A program made the position numbers and the translations under genes. A stretch of 64,000 nucleotides of DNA from NCBI GenBank assembly GCA_963704835.1, contig CAVPHW010000032.1, positions 62,001-126,000 of the forward strand, read 5' to 3'. Below are positions 9,453-18,942 of the stretch, piece by piece. Numbering within the stretch: the first letter of the stretch is position 1; each line of letters begins with the position of its first letter. The notes beneath the pieces were generated by a model. It did not search any database, had not been told where the DNA came from, and saw nothing but the letters and a program-made list of their open reading frames with translations. Source of the stretch: GCA-2746605 sp963704835 (lineage in GTDB: Bacteria; Bacteroidota; Ignavibacteria; Ignavibacteriales; Melioribacteraceae).

Positions 9453-9932
9453 ATGACTGAAAAAGATAAACTCAAAGAAGAATTTATTATGAATTTTGGT
9501 CATGCTTACCAAGCATTTGGGCTAAGCAAACTAATGGGGCATGTTGTTGCGCTACTCATTTATACTACGAAACCCATCTCTCTAGAAGAAATATCAAAAC
9601 TGTTAAATAGAAGCAAAGGACCTATAAGCCAAATAACTAGAAGGTTAAGAGACAAACATTTAATCAGAAGAGTATGGCAGCCAACTAGTAGAAAAGACTT
9701 TTACGAAATTGAACCTGAAGTTTTTGAAAACGCATTCAGAAATAATATTGAATTAATTAGAAAGAATTTAAAAATTGCAGATCATTTTCAATCAGAACTA
9801 GAAAACCGAAAAATTGAAGATGCAGAAATTCTTAAATCACGTCTTAAAGATATGTATGATTTTTACAGTATGATGGATAAGCACTACAAGAATTTTCTTG
9901 ATGAATGGCAGATGAAAGAAAAAAATATATAA
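9453..9932 (+). CDS. GbsR/MarR-like transcriptional regulator
   Basis: This protein of 159 residues has a winged helix-turn-helix of the GbsR/MarR type at residues about 20-90 (ISLEEISKLLNRSKGPISQITRRLRDK), then a helical dimerisation tail. GbsR-like proteins repress transport and metabolic genes and respond to small molecules. I chose the ATG at 9453 because a consensus promoter overlaps the earlier in-frame ATG. The gene stands directly upstream of the FabG/KAS III/ligase operon and is separated from it by a perfect palindrome, so it is the likely local regulator. The inducer is unknown, possibly the acid or acyl-CoA handled by the operon. Confidence 0.75.
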   Translation: MTEKDKLKEEFIMNFGHAYQAFGLSKLMGHVVALLIYTTKPISLEEISKLLNRSKGPISQITRRLRDKHLIRRVWQPTSRKDFYEIEPEVFENAFRNNIELIRKNLKIADHFQSELENRKIEDAEILKSRLKDMYDFYSMMDKHYKNFLDEWQMKEKNI

Positions 9933-9956
9933 AAACATTAAACTTTTTTTGCAATT

Positions 9957-9980
9957 AACGTTTGAAAATTTTCAAACGTT
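9957..9980. promoter_or_regulatory. 24-bp perfect palindrome, likely operator of the downstream operon
   Basis: The half-site AACGTTTGAAAA is followed immediately by its exact reverse complement. It ends 21 bases before the FabG-like start codon. A perfect 12+12 palindrome is typical of a dimeric repressor site, and a degenerate version sits at the regulator's own promoter. There is no loop, so a transcript hairpin or terminator is unlikely. Confidence 0.6.
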
Positions 9981-10001
9981 GCAAATCTAAGAGGGAATAT
10001 T

Positions 10002-10745
10002 ATGAAGAGACTTGAAAACAAGATTGCTATTATTACTGGAGGTGCGCAGGGAATTGGAAGAGCAACCACTCAAAAATTTGTTGAAGAAGGTGCTTCCGTA
10101 GCTATTTGGGATATCGATCAAGAAAAAGGAAATGAATTTTGTGATGAATTGAAATCTAAAGGATTTAGTGCTGAGTTTTTCAAAGTGAATGTCGCAGATT
10201 ACGAAGATGTTAAGAAAAATGTTGAAGCAGTTTTGTTAGCATTTGGAACGATTGACATACTAATAAATAATGCGGGCATTACTAGAGATGCAACTCTTAA
10301 AAAAATGACTCCTGAATTATGGCAACAAGTTATTGATGTGAATTTAACAGGTGTTTTTAATTGTACACAATTAGTTTCATCTGTTATGCTAGAAAAGGGA
10401 AGTGGCAAAATTGTTAATGCGTCATCTGTTGTTGGCTTATACGGAAATTTTGGACAAACAAACTATGTCGCTACCAAATCTGGAGTTATTGGAATGACAA
10501 AGGTTTGGGCGAGAGAGTTGGGTAGAAAAGGAATCAATGTAAACGCAATAGCTCCGGGATTTATTGCCACGGAAATGGTTAAACTTATGCCTGAAAATGT
10601 TATTAAAATGATGGAAGAAAAAACTCCACTAGGAAGACTTGGAAAGCCTGAAGACATTGCAAATGCTTATTTATTTTTTGCCAGCGAAGAAGCTTCTTTT
10701 ATTAATGGTGCAACATTAAGTGTAGATGGTGGAATAATTACATAG
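10002..10745 (+). CDS. fabG: SDR-family 3-oxoacyl-[ACP/CoA] reductase (FabG-like)
   Basis: This is a short-chain dehydrogenase of 247 residues that reduces a 3-oxoacyl thioester with NAD(P)H. The nucleotide site TGGAQGIG is at 12-19, NNAG at 89-92, catalytic Ser near 142, and Tyr155-x3-Lys159. The C-terminal GATLSVDGG is typical of FabG. GAGGG at 9990-9994 precedes the ATG. It is first in an operon with KAS III-like enzymes, a CoA ligase and a thiolase, so its substrate may be an acyl-CoA of that pathway rather than an intermediate of core fatty-acid synthesis. The family is certain; the exact substrate is not. Confidence 0.85.
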   Translation: MKRLENKIAIITGGAQGIGRATTQKFVEEGASVAIWDIDQEKGNEFCDELKSKGFSAEFFKVNVADYEDVKKNVEAVLLAFGTIDILINNAGITRDATLKKMTPELWQQVIDVNLTGVFNCTQLVSSVMLEKGSGKIVNASSVVGLYGNFGQTNYVATKSGVIGMTKVWARELGRKGINVNAIAPGFIATEMVKLMPENVIKMMEEKTPLGRLGKPEDIANAYLFFASEEASFINGATLSVDGGIIT

Positions 10746-10755
10746 GAATTTTCTA

Positions 10756-11745
10756 ATGCGGAATGCCGTAATCCATTCTTCCGGAATGTATGTGCCGGAA
10801 AGAATTATAAAGAATGAATATTTTGATGAGTTGCTTGGTGAAAATGTAAGCAATTGGTTGGAAACGCACGTAAAAATTTATGAAAGAAGATGGTGTGAAG
10901 AAAATCAATCAACCGCAGATTTAGCATTTGAAGCAGGTAGATCAGCAATGAAAAATGGTAATATTCTTCCTGAAGAAGTTGACCTTCTAATAATTGCAAC
11001 AGATACACCAGAATATATTTCTCCTTCAACTGCATCAAAAGTTCAATATAAATTAAGATTAAAAAACTCCGCTACTTTTGATATTAATACAGCATGTGCT
11101 GGTTTTGTAACTGCTCTTGACACGGCATCTAAATATATTATTGCTGATACGAGTTACAACACAGTTATGGTTATTGGTGCTTATGGAATGAGCAAATATT
11201 TGAATATAATGGACAAAAAAACCGTTAACCTTTTTGCAGATGGCGCTGGATGTATAATTCTAAAATCAAGTGAAGAAAGTAATCGAGGATATTTGGCAAG
11301 TAAGCTGATTACCAAAGGTGAATATCATGATTATATGGGCATTTACGCAGGTGGAACTAAAACTCCAATAAATGAAAAAGTATTAGAAGAAAAGAAACAG
11401 TTATTAGCAATTGTTAAAAAATTTCCACCAGAACTAAATCCACAAACATGGTCGAGTATTATAAATGAAATGGTAGTAAAGGCATCAATTAAATTAGAAG
11501 ATGTAAAACTTTTTCTATTTACTCAAATTAACATTAATAGTATTTGGGATACAATGGATATGTTAAATCTTCCTAGAGAAAAGGCACAAACAAGTATGCA
11601 CTATTATGGTTATACGGGATCAGCGTGCATTCCAATTTCATTTGTTGATGCTTTTGATCAAAACAAGATTGAAAGAGGCGATATAATTGTCATGGTTGGT
11701 TCAGGTGGTGGTTTTTCAGTTGCAGGCGCAATTTTTAGATATTAA
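10756..11745 (+). CDS. KAS III-like condensing enzyme lacking the canonical His and Asn
   Basis: This thiolase-fold protein of 329 residues aligns with FabH along its length. The acyl-accepting cysteine is present (NTACAGF, Cys114), as is the C-terminal GSGGGFSVAGAIFRY. The usual PHQAN histidine is replaced by FTQIN (Thr256), and the YGNTS asparagine by YGYTG (Tyr286). FabH needs those residues to decarboxylate malonyl-ACP, so this enzyme probably performs another acyl transfer or condensation, as known for divergent KAS III relatives. It starts ten bases after fabG. A second KAS III-like gene lies 3 kb downstream, and the two could act as a pair. Confidence 0.75.
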   Translation: MRNAVIHSSGMYVPERIIKNEYFDELLGENVSNWLETHVKIYERRWCEENQSTADLAFEAGRSAMKNGNILPEEVDLLIIATDTPEYISPSTASKVQYKLRLKNSATFDINTACAGFVTALDTASKYIIADTSYNTVMVIGAYGMSKYLNIMDKKTVNLFADGAGCIILKSSEESNRGYLASKLITKGEYHDYMGIYAGGTKTPINEKVLEEKKQLLAIVKKFPPELNPQTWSSIINEMVVKASIKLEDVKLFLFTQININSIWDTMDMLNLPREKAQTSMHYYGYTGSACIPISFVDAFDQNKIERGDIIVMVGSGGGFSVAGAIFRY

Positions 11746-11769
11746 TTTTGATATTTATAAAGAGAAAAA

Positions 11770-13311
11770 ATGGCTAGTGAAGCACAAGTTTTAGGAACCT
11801 GGTTACTGATATTAGTTTATGCTTCTGTAATTCTATTTTTTGTAATTAAAGGAGCATTGAAAACAAAAAGCCTATCTGATTATGCAGTAGGTAATATTAA
11901 TTTTTCACCCTCTTTTGTAGCATTATCTCTTGCAGCTTCAATGACTAGCGCTGCAACTTTTGTTATTAATCCTGGATTTATTGCAAACTATGGTTTGGCT
12001 GGTTTCATTTCATTTGGAATTGTTTTCCCAATTGGGTCAATAATCTCTTTGGTTGTTTTAACGAAAAGCTTTCAAAAGTACGGACAATCAATTAAGGCTC
12101 TAACACTCGCTCAATGGATTGGAAAAAGATACAACAGCAAAGGGTATTCAATATTTATGGCATTTTTGTCATTACTACTAATCACGTTTATTGTATTGAT
12201 AATTGTGGCTCTCACCAAGGTACTTTCTAAATCCCTAAATATAAATGAAATCTATATTCTTGTTGGGATCATTGTTTTTGTTTTCGGTTATATGATGTTT
12301 GGTGGCGCAAACTCAATGGTATATACAAACACGGTTCAAGCAATGATAATGATTGTGGTTGCAATAATTCTTTTAACTTCCGGTTATCAACATTTTAGCG
12401 ATGGGTTAAATTCATTTTTTGATAAATTGTATTTTATTGATCCTAATTTAACAACATTAACCAATTCAAATTCCCCCCTATTCAGAGATTTTTTTGAAAT
12501 AATTTTTTGCCAATTTATTATTGGAATTGCTGTTGTTTGCCAACCGCACATTATTACAAAATCCCTATTGCTTAAAAACGAAAAAGATGTAAATAAGTTC
12601 TTAATTGTAAGTGTAGTTGTTGAAGTTCTTTTTTTCTTAGTTGTTTTTGCTGGATTCTATGCACGATTAACTTTTCCAAATCTAATGGTTGATGGTGTTC
12701 TGCTCAAAAATGATGGCATTATTCCAGCATTTGTCGTTAAAACTTTCGCAGATGGAACACTTTCCGTAGGTATAGGATTATTAGTAGTACTTGGATTAAT
12801 ATCGGCCGGTATGTCAACTTTGGAAGGTCTAATTCAATCGGTTTCTTCGAGTATAACATCCGATATTATAAAACCATTGTTTGGGAAAAATATAAAAACA
12901 GATAGAGGTTTAGTAATAGTGAACAGAGTAGCAATAGCAGTTCTTGCCGTTGTTGCTGGAATAATTTCTTATGATCAATTGATAAATCCGAAATTGAGTG
13001 TTGGACTCCTTGCCCAAAACGGGGTTTATGCGTTTTTCTCTGCTGCATTTATCCCAATATTATTTGGAATATTTTTAAAGGATGTTAAATTGATAGCACC
13101 TCTATCAGCATCAATTGTTGCAATAGTTGTACATTTTTCAGTTTATTATTTCTTTCCTTTCCTTGTATCTGAATACGGATTTGAGTTTGGATTTTTTACA
13201 AAGTATTTAGTTGGGACAATCCGAAATCCTGCTATAGCAGCAGCGACAGCAATAGTTGTTTCAACTATTGTTGGACTGATAATTCACAATATTAATAAGA
13301 GATCAAAATAG
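11770..13311 (+). CDS. Sodium:solute symporter (SSF family)
   Basis: This is a full-length inner-membrane transporter of 513 residues with about 13 hydrophobic helices. Early sequences such as DYAVGNINFSPSFVALSLAASMTSAATFVINPG are typical of SSF carriers for carboxylates, proline or sugars. AGAG-like RBS sequence precedes the ATG. The stop TAG is immediately followed by the ligase start, with no spacer. The placement beside an acyl-CoA ligase suggests that it imports the acid that the ligase activates, as acetate/propionate permeases do. That substrate assignment is inference. Confidence 0.8.
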   Translation: MASEAQVLGTWLLILVYASVILFFVIKGALKTKSLSDYAVGNINFSPSFVALSLAASMTSAATFVINPGFIANYGLAGFISFGIVFPIGSIISLVVLTKSFQKYGQSIKALTLAQWIGKRYNSKGYSIFMAFLSLLLITFIVLIIVALTKVLSKSLNINEIYILVGIIVFVFGYMMFGGANSMVYTNTVQAMIMIVVAIILLTSGYQHFSDGLNSFFDKLYFIDPNLTTLTNSNSPLFRDFFEIIFCQFIIGIAVVCQPHIITKSLLLKNEKDVNKFLIVSVVVEVLFFLVVFAGFYARLTFPNLMVDGVLLKNDGIIPAFVVKTFADGTLSVGIGLLVVLGLISAGMSTLEGLIQSVSSSITSDIIKPLFGKNIKTDRGLVIVNRVAIAVLAVVAGIISYDQLINPKLSVGLLAQNGVYAFFSAAFIPILFGIFLKDVKLIAPLSASIVAIVVHFSVYYFFPFLVSEYGFEFGFFTKYLVGTIRNPAIAAATAIVVSTIVGLIIHNINKRSK

Positions 13312-14823
13312 ATGAACAATTTTGATTGGTTTGGTAAATGGGCTCTGTATACACCGAATAAACTTGCAATTTATGAGTATGAAACAAGTAGAAATTTTTC
13401 GTATTTACAAATGAACCACTTGTCTAACAAATTAGCTAATTATCTGGTAAACCAACTTGGTCTTACCAAATCAAATAGAGTTGCGGTGTTAGCCGAAAAT
13501 TGTATTGAATATGTTGTTTTGTTTGGAGTAGCCCAGAAGATTGGCATCACACTTATTCCCTTAAATTACAGACTTGCTCAAAGAGAATTAGAGTATATTA
13601 TTAGTGACTGTCAACCTGATCTATTAATATTTGAAGAAAAATATGAAGATAAAATAAACTCAAAATTCACAATTGGAGAGGTTCCAAAAGTTATAAAGTT
13701 AAATGAGATAAGCGAAAAATTATCAGAATATTTGATTGAAGAAGAAATTTCAAAAAATGAGTCAGCGGAATTTAGTGAGAATGATGCAATATTTATTTTA
13801 TATACATCGGGAACAACTGCTTTTCCCAAAGGGGCAATCTATACACATAAAATGTTGTTCTGGAATAGTATAAATACGGAACTTAGATTAAATATTACTT
13901 CGGATGATAAATCAATAAGTTGCGCACCTCCATTTCACACCGGAAGTTGGAATGTTTTATTTACTCCATTTATCCATCATGGTGCGTTTACAATAATAAT
14001 GAAAAAATTTGATGCTGATATTGAACTTGAAACTATGGACAAAGAGGGAATAACACTTTGGTGGGCTGTGCCAACGATGGTGAAGATGATGGCAAACTCC
14101 GAAAAATTTAGTAAAGCTAAAATGGAAAAACTGCGCTATATTATTGTTGGAGGCGAAGCACTTCCTTTAGATTTAATAAAGACTTGGCACAACAAAGGTG
14201 TTCCAATTAGACAAGGCTACGGTTTAACTGAGGTTGGTCCAAACGTAACCTCACTTAATCATGAAGATTCAATGAGAAAGCTTGGTTCAATCGGCACGCC
14301 TAATTTCTATGTTGACACACAAATAATAGATGATAAAGGGAATGAAATACTTGGAGAAGGGATAGGAGAATTTTTGCTTAAAGGTCCTAATGTAACACCT
14401 GGTTATTGGAGAAATGAAAAAGCAACTGCTGATGCAATAAAAGAAGGTTGGTTTTATACTGGGGATATTATAAAACGCGATGAGGATGGTTTTTATTATG
14501 TAGTTGATAGAATTAAAAATATGTATATCTCAGGAGGGGAAAATGTTTATCCAGCCGAAGTTGAACACTTACTGAGACAGCATCCAGAAATTAATGATAT
14601 TGCAATTATTGGAGTAGCTGATGAAAAATGGGGAGAAGTTGGGAAAGCATTTATTATTAGGTTGGGAGATTCTCAGCTGAATGAAGAAAAGGTACATGGT
14701 TATTGTTTGGAAAAATTGGCTAAGTATAAAATTCCAAAGCACATAGAATTTATGGAAACTTTACCAATGAATGATTCAGGTAAGATTGATAGAAAAAAAC
14801 TTAAGGCCCAAAACAAGAAATGA
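13312..14823 (+). CDS. AMP-forming acyl-CoA synthetase (ANL superfamily)
   Basis: This 503-residue enzyme activates a carboxylic acid to acyl-AMP and then acyl-CoA. It has the P-loop-like motif YTSGTTAFPKG (164-174), GYGLTE (302-307), the YTGD motif, the hinge region with IKNMYISGGENVYP, and the catalytic lysine in NDSGKIDRKK (Lys491). The usual PKG motif is kept, with an alanine/phenylalanine variant before it. Its stop overlaps the next start as ATGA. The length and motifs fit medium- or long-chain and aromatic acyl-CoA ligases; the acid cannot be predicted from sequence alone. Confidence 0.85.
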   Translation: MNNFDWFGKWALYTPNKLAIYEYETSRNFSYLQMNHLSNKLANYLVNQLGLTKSNRVAVLAENCIEYVVLFGVAQKIGITLIPLNYRLAQRELEYIISDCQPDLLIFEEKYEDKINSKFTIGEVPKVIKLNEISEKLSEYLIEEEISKNESAEFSENDAIFILYTSGTTAFPKGAIYTHKMLFWNSINTELRLNITSDDKSISCAPPFHTGSWNVLFTPFIHHGAFTIIMKKFDADIELETMDKEGITLWWAVPTMVKMMANSEKFSKAKMEKLRYIIVGGEALPLDLIKTWHNKGVPIRQGYGLTEVGPNVTSLNHEDSMRKLGSIGTPNFYVDTQIIDDKGNEILGEGIGEFLLKGPNVTPGYWRNEKATADAIKEGWFYTGDIIKRDEDGFYYVVDRIKNMYISGGENVYPAEVEHLLRQHPEINDIAIIGVADEKWGEVGKAFIIRLGDSQLNEEKVHGYCLEKLAKYKIPKHIEFMETLPMNDSGKIDRKKLKAQNKK

Positions 14824-15847
14824 CTGAACTGCCAAACATAGGAATTGTTGGAACAGGAATTTATCTGCCTGTAACGAAAATTACTGCAGAAGAAATTGCG
14901 GAAAGAACAAATGGTGTTTGGGAAGCTGAAGCTGTAAAATCGAAATTAGGGATTATTGAAAAAACAATTCCGGGTGAGCAAGATGGAACCCAAGAAATGG
15001 GAGTTTGGGCTTCTGAAGATGTGCTGAAAAGAACAGGTAGTAAATCCACTTGAGATAGATTTAATTTTAAATATTGGTGAAGAATGGAAGGAGTATCCAT
15101 TAACTACTTCTGGGATATATCTTCAAGAAAAGATTGGGGCTAAAAAGGCTTGGGCTATTGATGTTCAGCAGCGTTGCTGTACAACAATATCTGCTATGAA
15201 AATAGCTAAAGATATGATGACTGCAGATGAAAACATTAATACCGTTCTTATTGCAGGTGGATATAGAAACGGAGACTTTGTTGATTATACAGATAATAAT
15301 ATGTCAATGATGTTTAATCTTGGAACTGGTGGCGGTGCTATTATTCTTAGGAAGAACTATAACAAGAATTTGCTCTTGGGCTCTCACATCATTACTGATG
15401 GAAGTTTGGCAAGGGATGTAGGGGTAAAATATGGCGGAACAATAAATCCAATTACAAATGATAATATTGATATAGCATATAAATCGTTAACTATGTTTAA
15501 TCCAGAGCATATGAAGAACAGGCTAAATGATGTATCAATGGATAATTGGATGCATTGCATTGAGAAGGCATTCGAAAAAAGCAACATTAATAAAAGTGAA
15601 CTGGGATATTTTGGCAGTTCTTCATTTTAAGAAATCAATGTATAAGGTTATGCTGGAACAATTAAATTTAACAGAAGATCAATCAATTTACTTAAGTAAT
15701 ATAGGGCATGTAGGTCAGATAGACCAAATAATATCTTTGCATTTAGCTTTAGAACAAAATAAAATAAAAAACAAAACCGTAATTGCAATGGTTGCCGCTG
15801 GTATAGGTTATGCCTGGGCAGCTAACGTAATAAAATGGGGAAATTAA
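14820..15847 (+). CDS. Second KAS III-like condensing enzyme, two frameshifts
   Basis: Three overlapping frames together encode one protein of about 341 residues, normal for the KAS III family. An extra A near 15039 and an extra T in TTTT at 15609-15612 break the frame; removing them gives continuous homology (GVNPLEIDLILNIGEEW and GYLAVLHFKKSM). The cysteine is at corrected residue 119 (QQRCCTT), and a histidine is present (LHFKK). The FabH asparagine position reads IGHVGQ, a histidine. It therefore differs from both FabH and its operon partner. The ATG overlaps the ligase stop. It could be functional if the indels are sequencing errors. Confidence 0.7.
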
Positions 15848-15868
15848 ACCACATAAAAGGAGAATAAA

Positions 15869-16360
15869 ATGAAAAAACTAATTTATTTACTGATAGTATT
15901 ATTATCAATTTCATTTGCTGCTTGCAGCGATGATGACAGTGGAACTAATCCGGAAGATGATGTAAAACCATGGGTTGGCACTTGGTTAAGTGCTGGAACA
16001 AATGTAGCACCTATTCTTGTCTCTTTGTTTAAATATGATAGCGTAAGAGTTACATTAAATGCAGATAATACTGTTGTATTAAAATCACATGTAATTAATG
16101 GTGCTTGGTCAACATTGGGCGGAGTTTATACAGTTACTGAATCTGCTACTGGAAGTGTTCATAGTATCAAAATTAACTATACTGCATTTGAGCAAGATGG
16201 TATTGTTCAAGTAACATCAGGAACACCTGATATGTTGAAGTTAGAGGCTGTTCAAACTACCCCAAATATAGGAGCAGTTCCAAGAACACCAACTTCAGGA
16301 TTTGGGTCTGATGCTGCATTGGGCACTTTAAATATTCAGAATTACATCAGAGTAAATTAA
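15869..16360 (+). CDS. Small lipoprotein of unknown function
   Basis: This protein of 163 residues has a lipoprotein signal peptide (MKKLIYLLIVLLSISFAAC, lipobox FAAC, modified Cys19) and then an acidic linker SDDDSGTNPEDD. The mature part is Thr/Val-rich and alternates polar and hydrophobic residues, consistent with a small beta-barrel or lipocalin-like fold. A Gly/Thr-rich segment follows near residue 140. I do not recognise the family. AAAGGAG precedes the ATG. Its position between the KAS III gene and an outer-membrane barrel suggests a cell-envelope role in the same operon, perhaps in ligand binding. Confidence 0.7.
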   Translation: MKKLIYLLIVLLSISFAACSDDDSGTNPEDDVKPWVGTWLSAGTNVAPILVSLFKYDSVRVTLNADNTVVLKSHVINGAWSTLGGVYTVTESATGSVHSIKINYTAFEQDGIVQVTSGTPDMLKLEAVQTTPNIGAVPRTPTSGFGSDAALGTLNIQNYIRVN

Positions 16361-16367
16361 ACAAATT

Positions 16368-16390
16368 GGAGAAGCTTATTGCTTCTCCAT
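16368..16390 (+). terminator. Hairpin after lipoprotein gene
   Basis: GGAGAAGC (16368-16375), a TTATT loop and GCTTCTCC (16381-16388) form a perfect 8-bp stem followed by ATATTTTATATT. The T-run is interrupted, so termination may be partial. This would lower, rather than abolish, expression of the downstream barrel, hydrolase and thiolase genes. Confidence 0.55.
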
Positions 16391-16422
16391 ATTTTATATT
16401 AATAATTTATGTGAGTTTATCA

Positions 16423-17958
16423 ATGAAAAGATTAATCACTTTTCTATTCATATCCATACTCTTTTCATCACAATTATTTTCCCAAACAATAAAAGATTTT
16501 GAAGAAGAAAAAGTTTGGGAAGACAAGAATGAACTTAAGTTTATTGGATATTATTTTATGCGTTCAGAAATATCGAATACTTATCCAACAAATGAATTTT
16601 TAAAAGGGCAAATAGTCGGAAGATTGTTTGGTGGAAATACTACCAAAACGGGGAATGATTCTCGGTATACCGAGCAAAGGTTTATTCCAATTATTGCTTA
16701 TACGCCTCGCTTGTTTGATGGCTGGGCAACAATGAGAATGTCCTTTGAGCTTGATTGGACTTGGGGTGATGGAAATTATGGAGCTGGTGGAAATTTTGGC
16801 GGTGCATTTGGTGCCGATTTTGTAAATATGCAAACCCAAAATTTGTTTATTGAATTTCGTCCTCAAAAAAATCTATTTATTAATGCAGGCTTAACAAGGA
16901 TTTTTGATAACATTAGAGTTCCCTCTTACACTCTAACTGATGATTTAGTTCACACTGGTTACCGACTAGCAATTTTTGGTTCGGATGCTAGTGGTATTGC
17001 TGGTCATTATTTACTGAATGATCATAGATTTAAATTTGGAGCATATCAGCTTTATGAAAATAATGTTGACCAAAATGATGATGTTTCTTTGTTTGAAGCT
17101 GATTTTGAATATGATTTTGATATTGTTAATTCAGCTGGAATAACCGCCTACTATTTAAGAGACAGAGGTAATGGAGAAGGTGGTGTTTCAATTCTTGGTC
17201 AAGGGCTTAATTCAGGTTTAAGTAATTATAATGGTGTGTTCAATTTTAATTTCGGAAACGAACCCTACAAAGCTGATATAGTTTGGTTAGGTACTCATTT
17301 TCATGGCGATCCAACTCTTAGGCAAGGGAGATTTGGTTATACTGGTTTTGCTATAGCAAATTTCGGTGTTGCTAAAACTGCCACTCAATCAGTTGATGTT
17401 ATGGGAATGGCTGGAAATCTTAGGTTAGCTTACAAGTATGGCAAGAATAGTAATGATTATGTTGCTGTTGATGGAATATTTACTACCGGTGATGATAATA
17501 ACATTTCGGATGGAAAATATAGCGGTGTACTTACCGGTAATAACTGGACTTCCCCTGGAGCAGTTTTTTTCAGTCATGGCTTATACATCTTACTTCCACA
17601 CGGAAATGTTGTAAACAGATTTACGGGAGCAGTAATCGATATACAGAATATTGGTTATGGATTGATGGCTGGTTCATTCTCTGCTTCGTATGATATAATA
17701 CCTAATAAGTTTAAAATTAAATCCGCATTCGGAATTGGTGCTTCGCCTGTTACTCCATCGGGTGGTGGAAATCTTATAGGAACAGAATTAAATCTTAACC
17801 TCCTTTACAAATTAAAAGTATACATGGATTTAGAACTTCACGCAGCACATTTATCTTTGGGTGATTTTTATAATTCCAAAGTTGTTAATGGTAATGTAAA
17901 TGAAAAACCCAAAAACCCATGGGTACTGTTTGCTTCACTTAAATGGATTATGTTCTAG
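16423..17958 (+). CDS. Outer-membrane beta-barrel (porin-like) protein
   Basis: This secreted protein of 511 residues begins MKRLITFLFISILFSSQLFSQ, a typical signal peptide cleaved after the SQ. The mature part has many amphipathic strands with Gly, Asn and aromatic residues (FGGAFGADFVNMQTQNLFIEF) and ends in WIMF, an aromatic C-terminus used by outer-membrane barrels. A reading frame extends 19 codons upstream from a TTG, but that region overlaps the preceding hairpin; the ATG at 16423 starts the signal peptide and is preferred. It may let the operon's substrate cross the outer membrane. The precise family was not recognised. Confidence 0.7.
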   Translation: MKRLITFLFISILFSSQLFSQTIKDFEEEKVWEDKNELKFIGYYFMRSEISNTYPTNEFLKGQIVGRLFGGNTTKTGNDSRYTEQRFIPIIAYTPRLFDGWATMRMSFELDWTWGDGNYGAGGNFGGAFGADFVNMQTQNLFIEFRPQKNLFINAGLTRIFDNIRVPSYTLTDDLVHTGYRLAIFGSDASGIAGHYLLNDHRFKFGAYQLYENNVDQNDDVSLFEADFEYDFDIVNSAGITAYYLRDRGNGEGGVSILGQGLNSGLSNYNGVFNFNFGNEPYKADIVWLGTHFHGDPTLRQGRFGYTGFAIANFGVAKTATQSVDVMGMAGNLRLAYKYGKNSNDYVAVDGIFTTGDDNNISDGKYSGVLTGNNWTSPGAVFFSHGLYILLPHGNVVNRFTGAVIDIQNIGYGLMAGSFSASYDIIPNKFKIKSAFGIGASPVTPSGGGNLIGTELNLNLLYKLKVYMDLELHAAHLSLGDFYNSKVVNGNVNEKPKNPWVLFASLKWIMF

Positions 17959-17962
17959 GAGG
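17957..17962 (+). promoter_or_regulatory. Ribosome binding site that fixes the hydrolase start
   Basis: AGGAGG lies five bases before the ATG at 17968. It decides the true start of the hydrolase gene, whose frame is broken 90 bases later, and shows that the organism uses canonical Shine-Dalgarno sites. It overlaps the stop of the barrel gene, so the two genes are probably cotranscribed. Confidence 0.7.
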
Positions 17963-17967
17963 TTAAA

Positions 17968-18919
17968 ATGAAAAAAATATTTTATTTATTATTAATAATT
18001 GCTATGATTATGCTAAATAGTTGTGCAACTTCAGATTATTATAATTTGCCGTCCAAAAGAATTTAAGGATATCGATTATACATTTGATGTTAAGTATCAG
18101 AAAGTTCGTAATATAAATATCGCTTATGTAGATGAAGGTAAATCAGAAAAAGTATTATTGTTAATTCATGGACTAGGTACAAGTGCAAAAAGTTGGATGA
18201 AGAATATTCCTGCACTTTCCAAAGAGTTTAGAGTTATTGCAGTTGATCTACCAGGTTATGGGAAATCTGATAAAGGATACTATGCTTATTCAATGTCTTG
18301 GAATGCTCAAGTTTTCACAGAGTTTTTGGATGCTTTGAAAATTAAGAAAGCAACATTTGTTGGTCATTCGATGGGTGGGCAAATATCTTTAGTAACCTCT
18401 TTACAATATCCTGAAAAAGTAGATCGCTTAGTTTTAATCTCTTCTGCAGGATTTGAAAAATTTACTGAGGGAGAAGGAGATTGGATGAAGGCGGCATTCA
18501 CAACAGATTTAATAAAGGATACACCTACTAGAAATATTGACATGAATTTGCGTTCAAATTTTTATGAGACTCCAAAAGATGCAAGTTTTTTTGTCACTGA
18601 TAGAATCCAAGTTAAAGGTGCTACTGACTTTGATGATTATTGCTATGCAGTTACTAGAAATGTTACGGGTATGATTGATGAACCAGTACTTAAAAAGTTA
18701 AAGGATATCCAGCACAAAACATTAATCCTTTTTGGCGAGAATGATGCTTTAATTCCAAATCCATATTTGCATGGTGGTTTTACAAAAGATATTGCTAATT
18801 TTGCACAAAGTGAAATACCACAAAGTGAATTATTGTTAATTCCAAAGTGCGGACATATGTTGCCTTTTGAAAAAGCTGAAATAGCTAATGAAAAAATTAT
18901 TAACTTTATGAATAATTAG
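17968..18919 (+). CDS. Lipoprotein alpha/beta hydrolase, one frameshift near the N-terminus
   Basis: The corrected protein has about 316 residues. It opens with a lipoprotein signal peptide ending in LNSC and continues as an alpha/beta hydrolase: HGLGTSAKSW (oxyanion region), nucleophile Ser134 in GHSMGG, an acid near GENDALIPN, and histidine in CGHMLPFEKA. The frame changes at AAAA 18055-18058; deleting one A joins LPSKEFKDIDYTF smoothly. Without the correction only 298 residues would be annotated, from a false start at 18023. Membrane-anchored hydrolases of this type cleave esters or thioesters; here it may release the acid imported by the operon's symporter, which is inference. Confidence 0.75.
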
Positions 18920-18942
18920 TCTGGAAATGGAAAGGAGAAACA

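Noticed and set aside
16366..16422. Upstream TTG start extending the outer-membrane barrel by 19 codons
   Set aside because: The extension crosses a hairpin and places the signal peptide internally; the ATG at 16423 begins the signal peptide.
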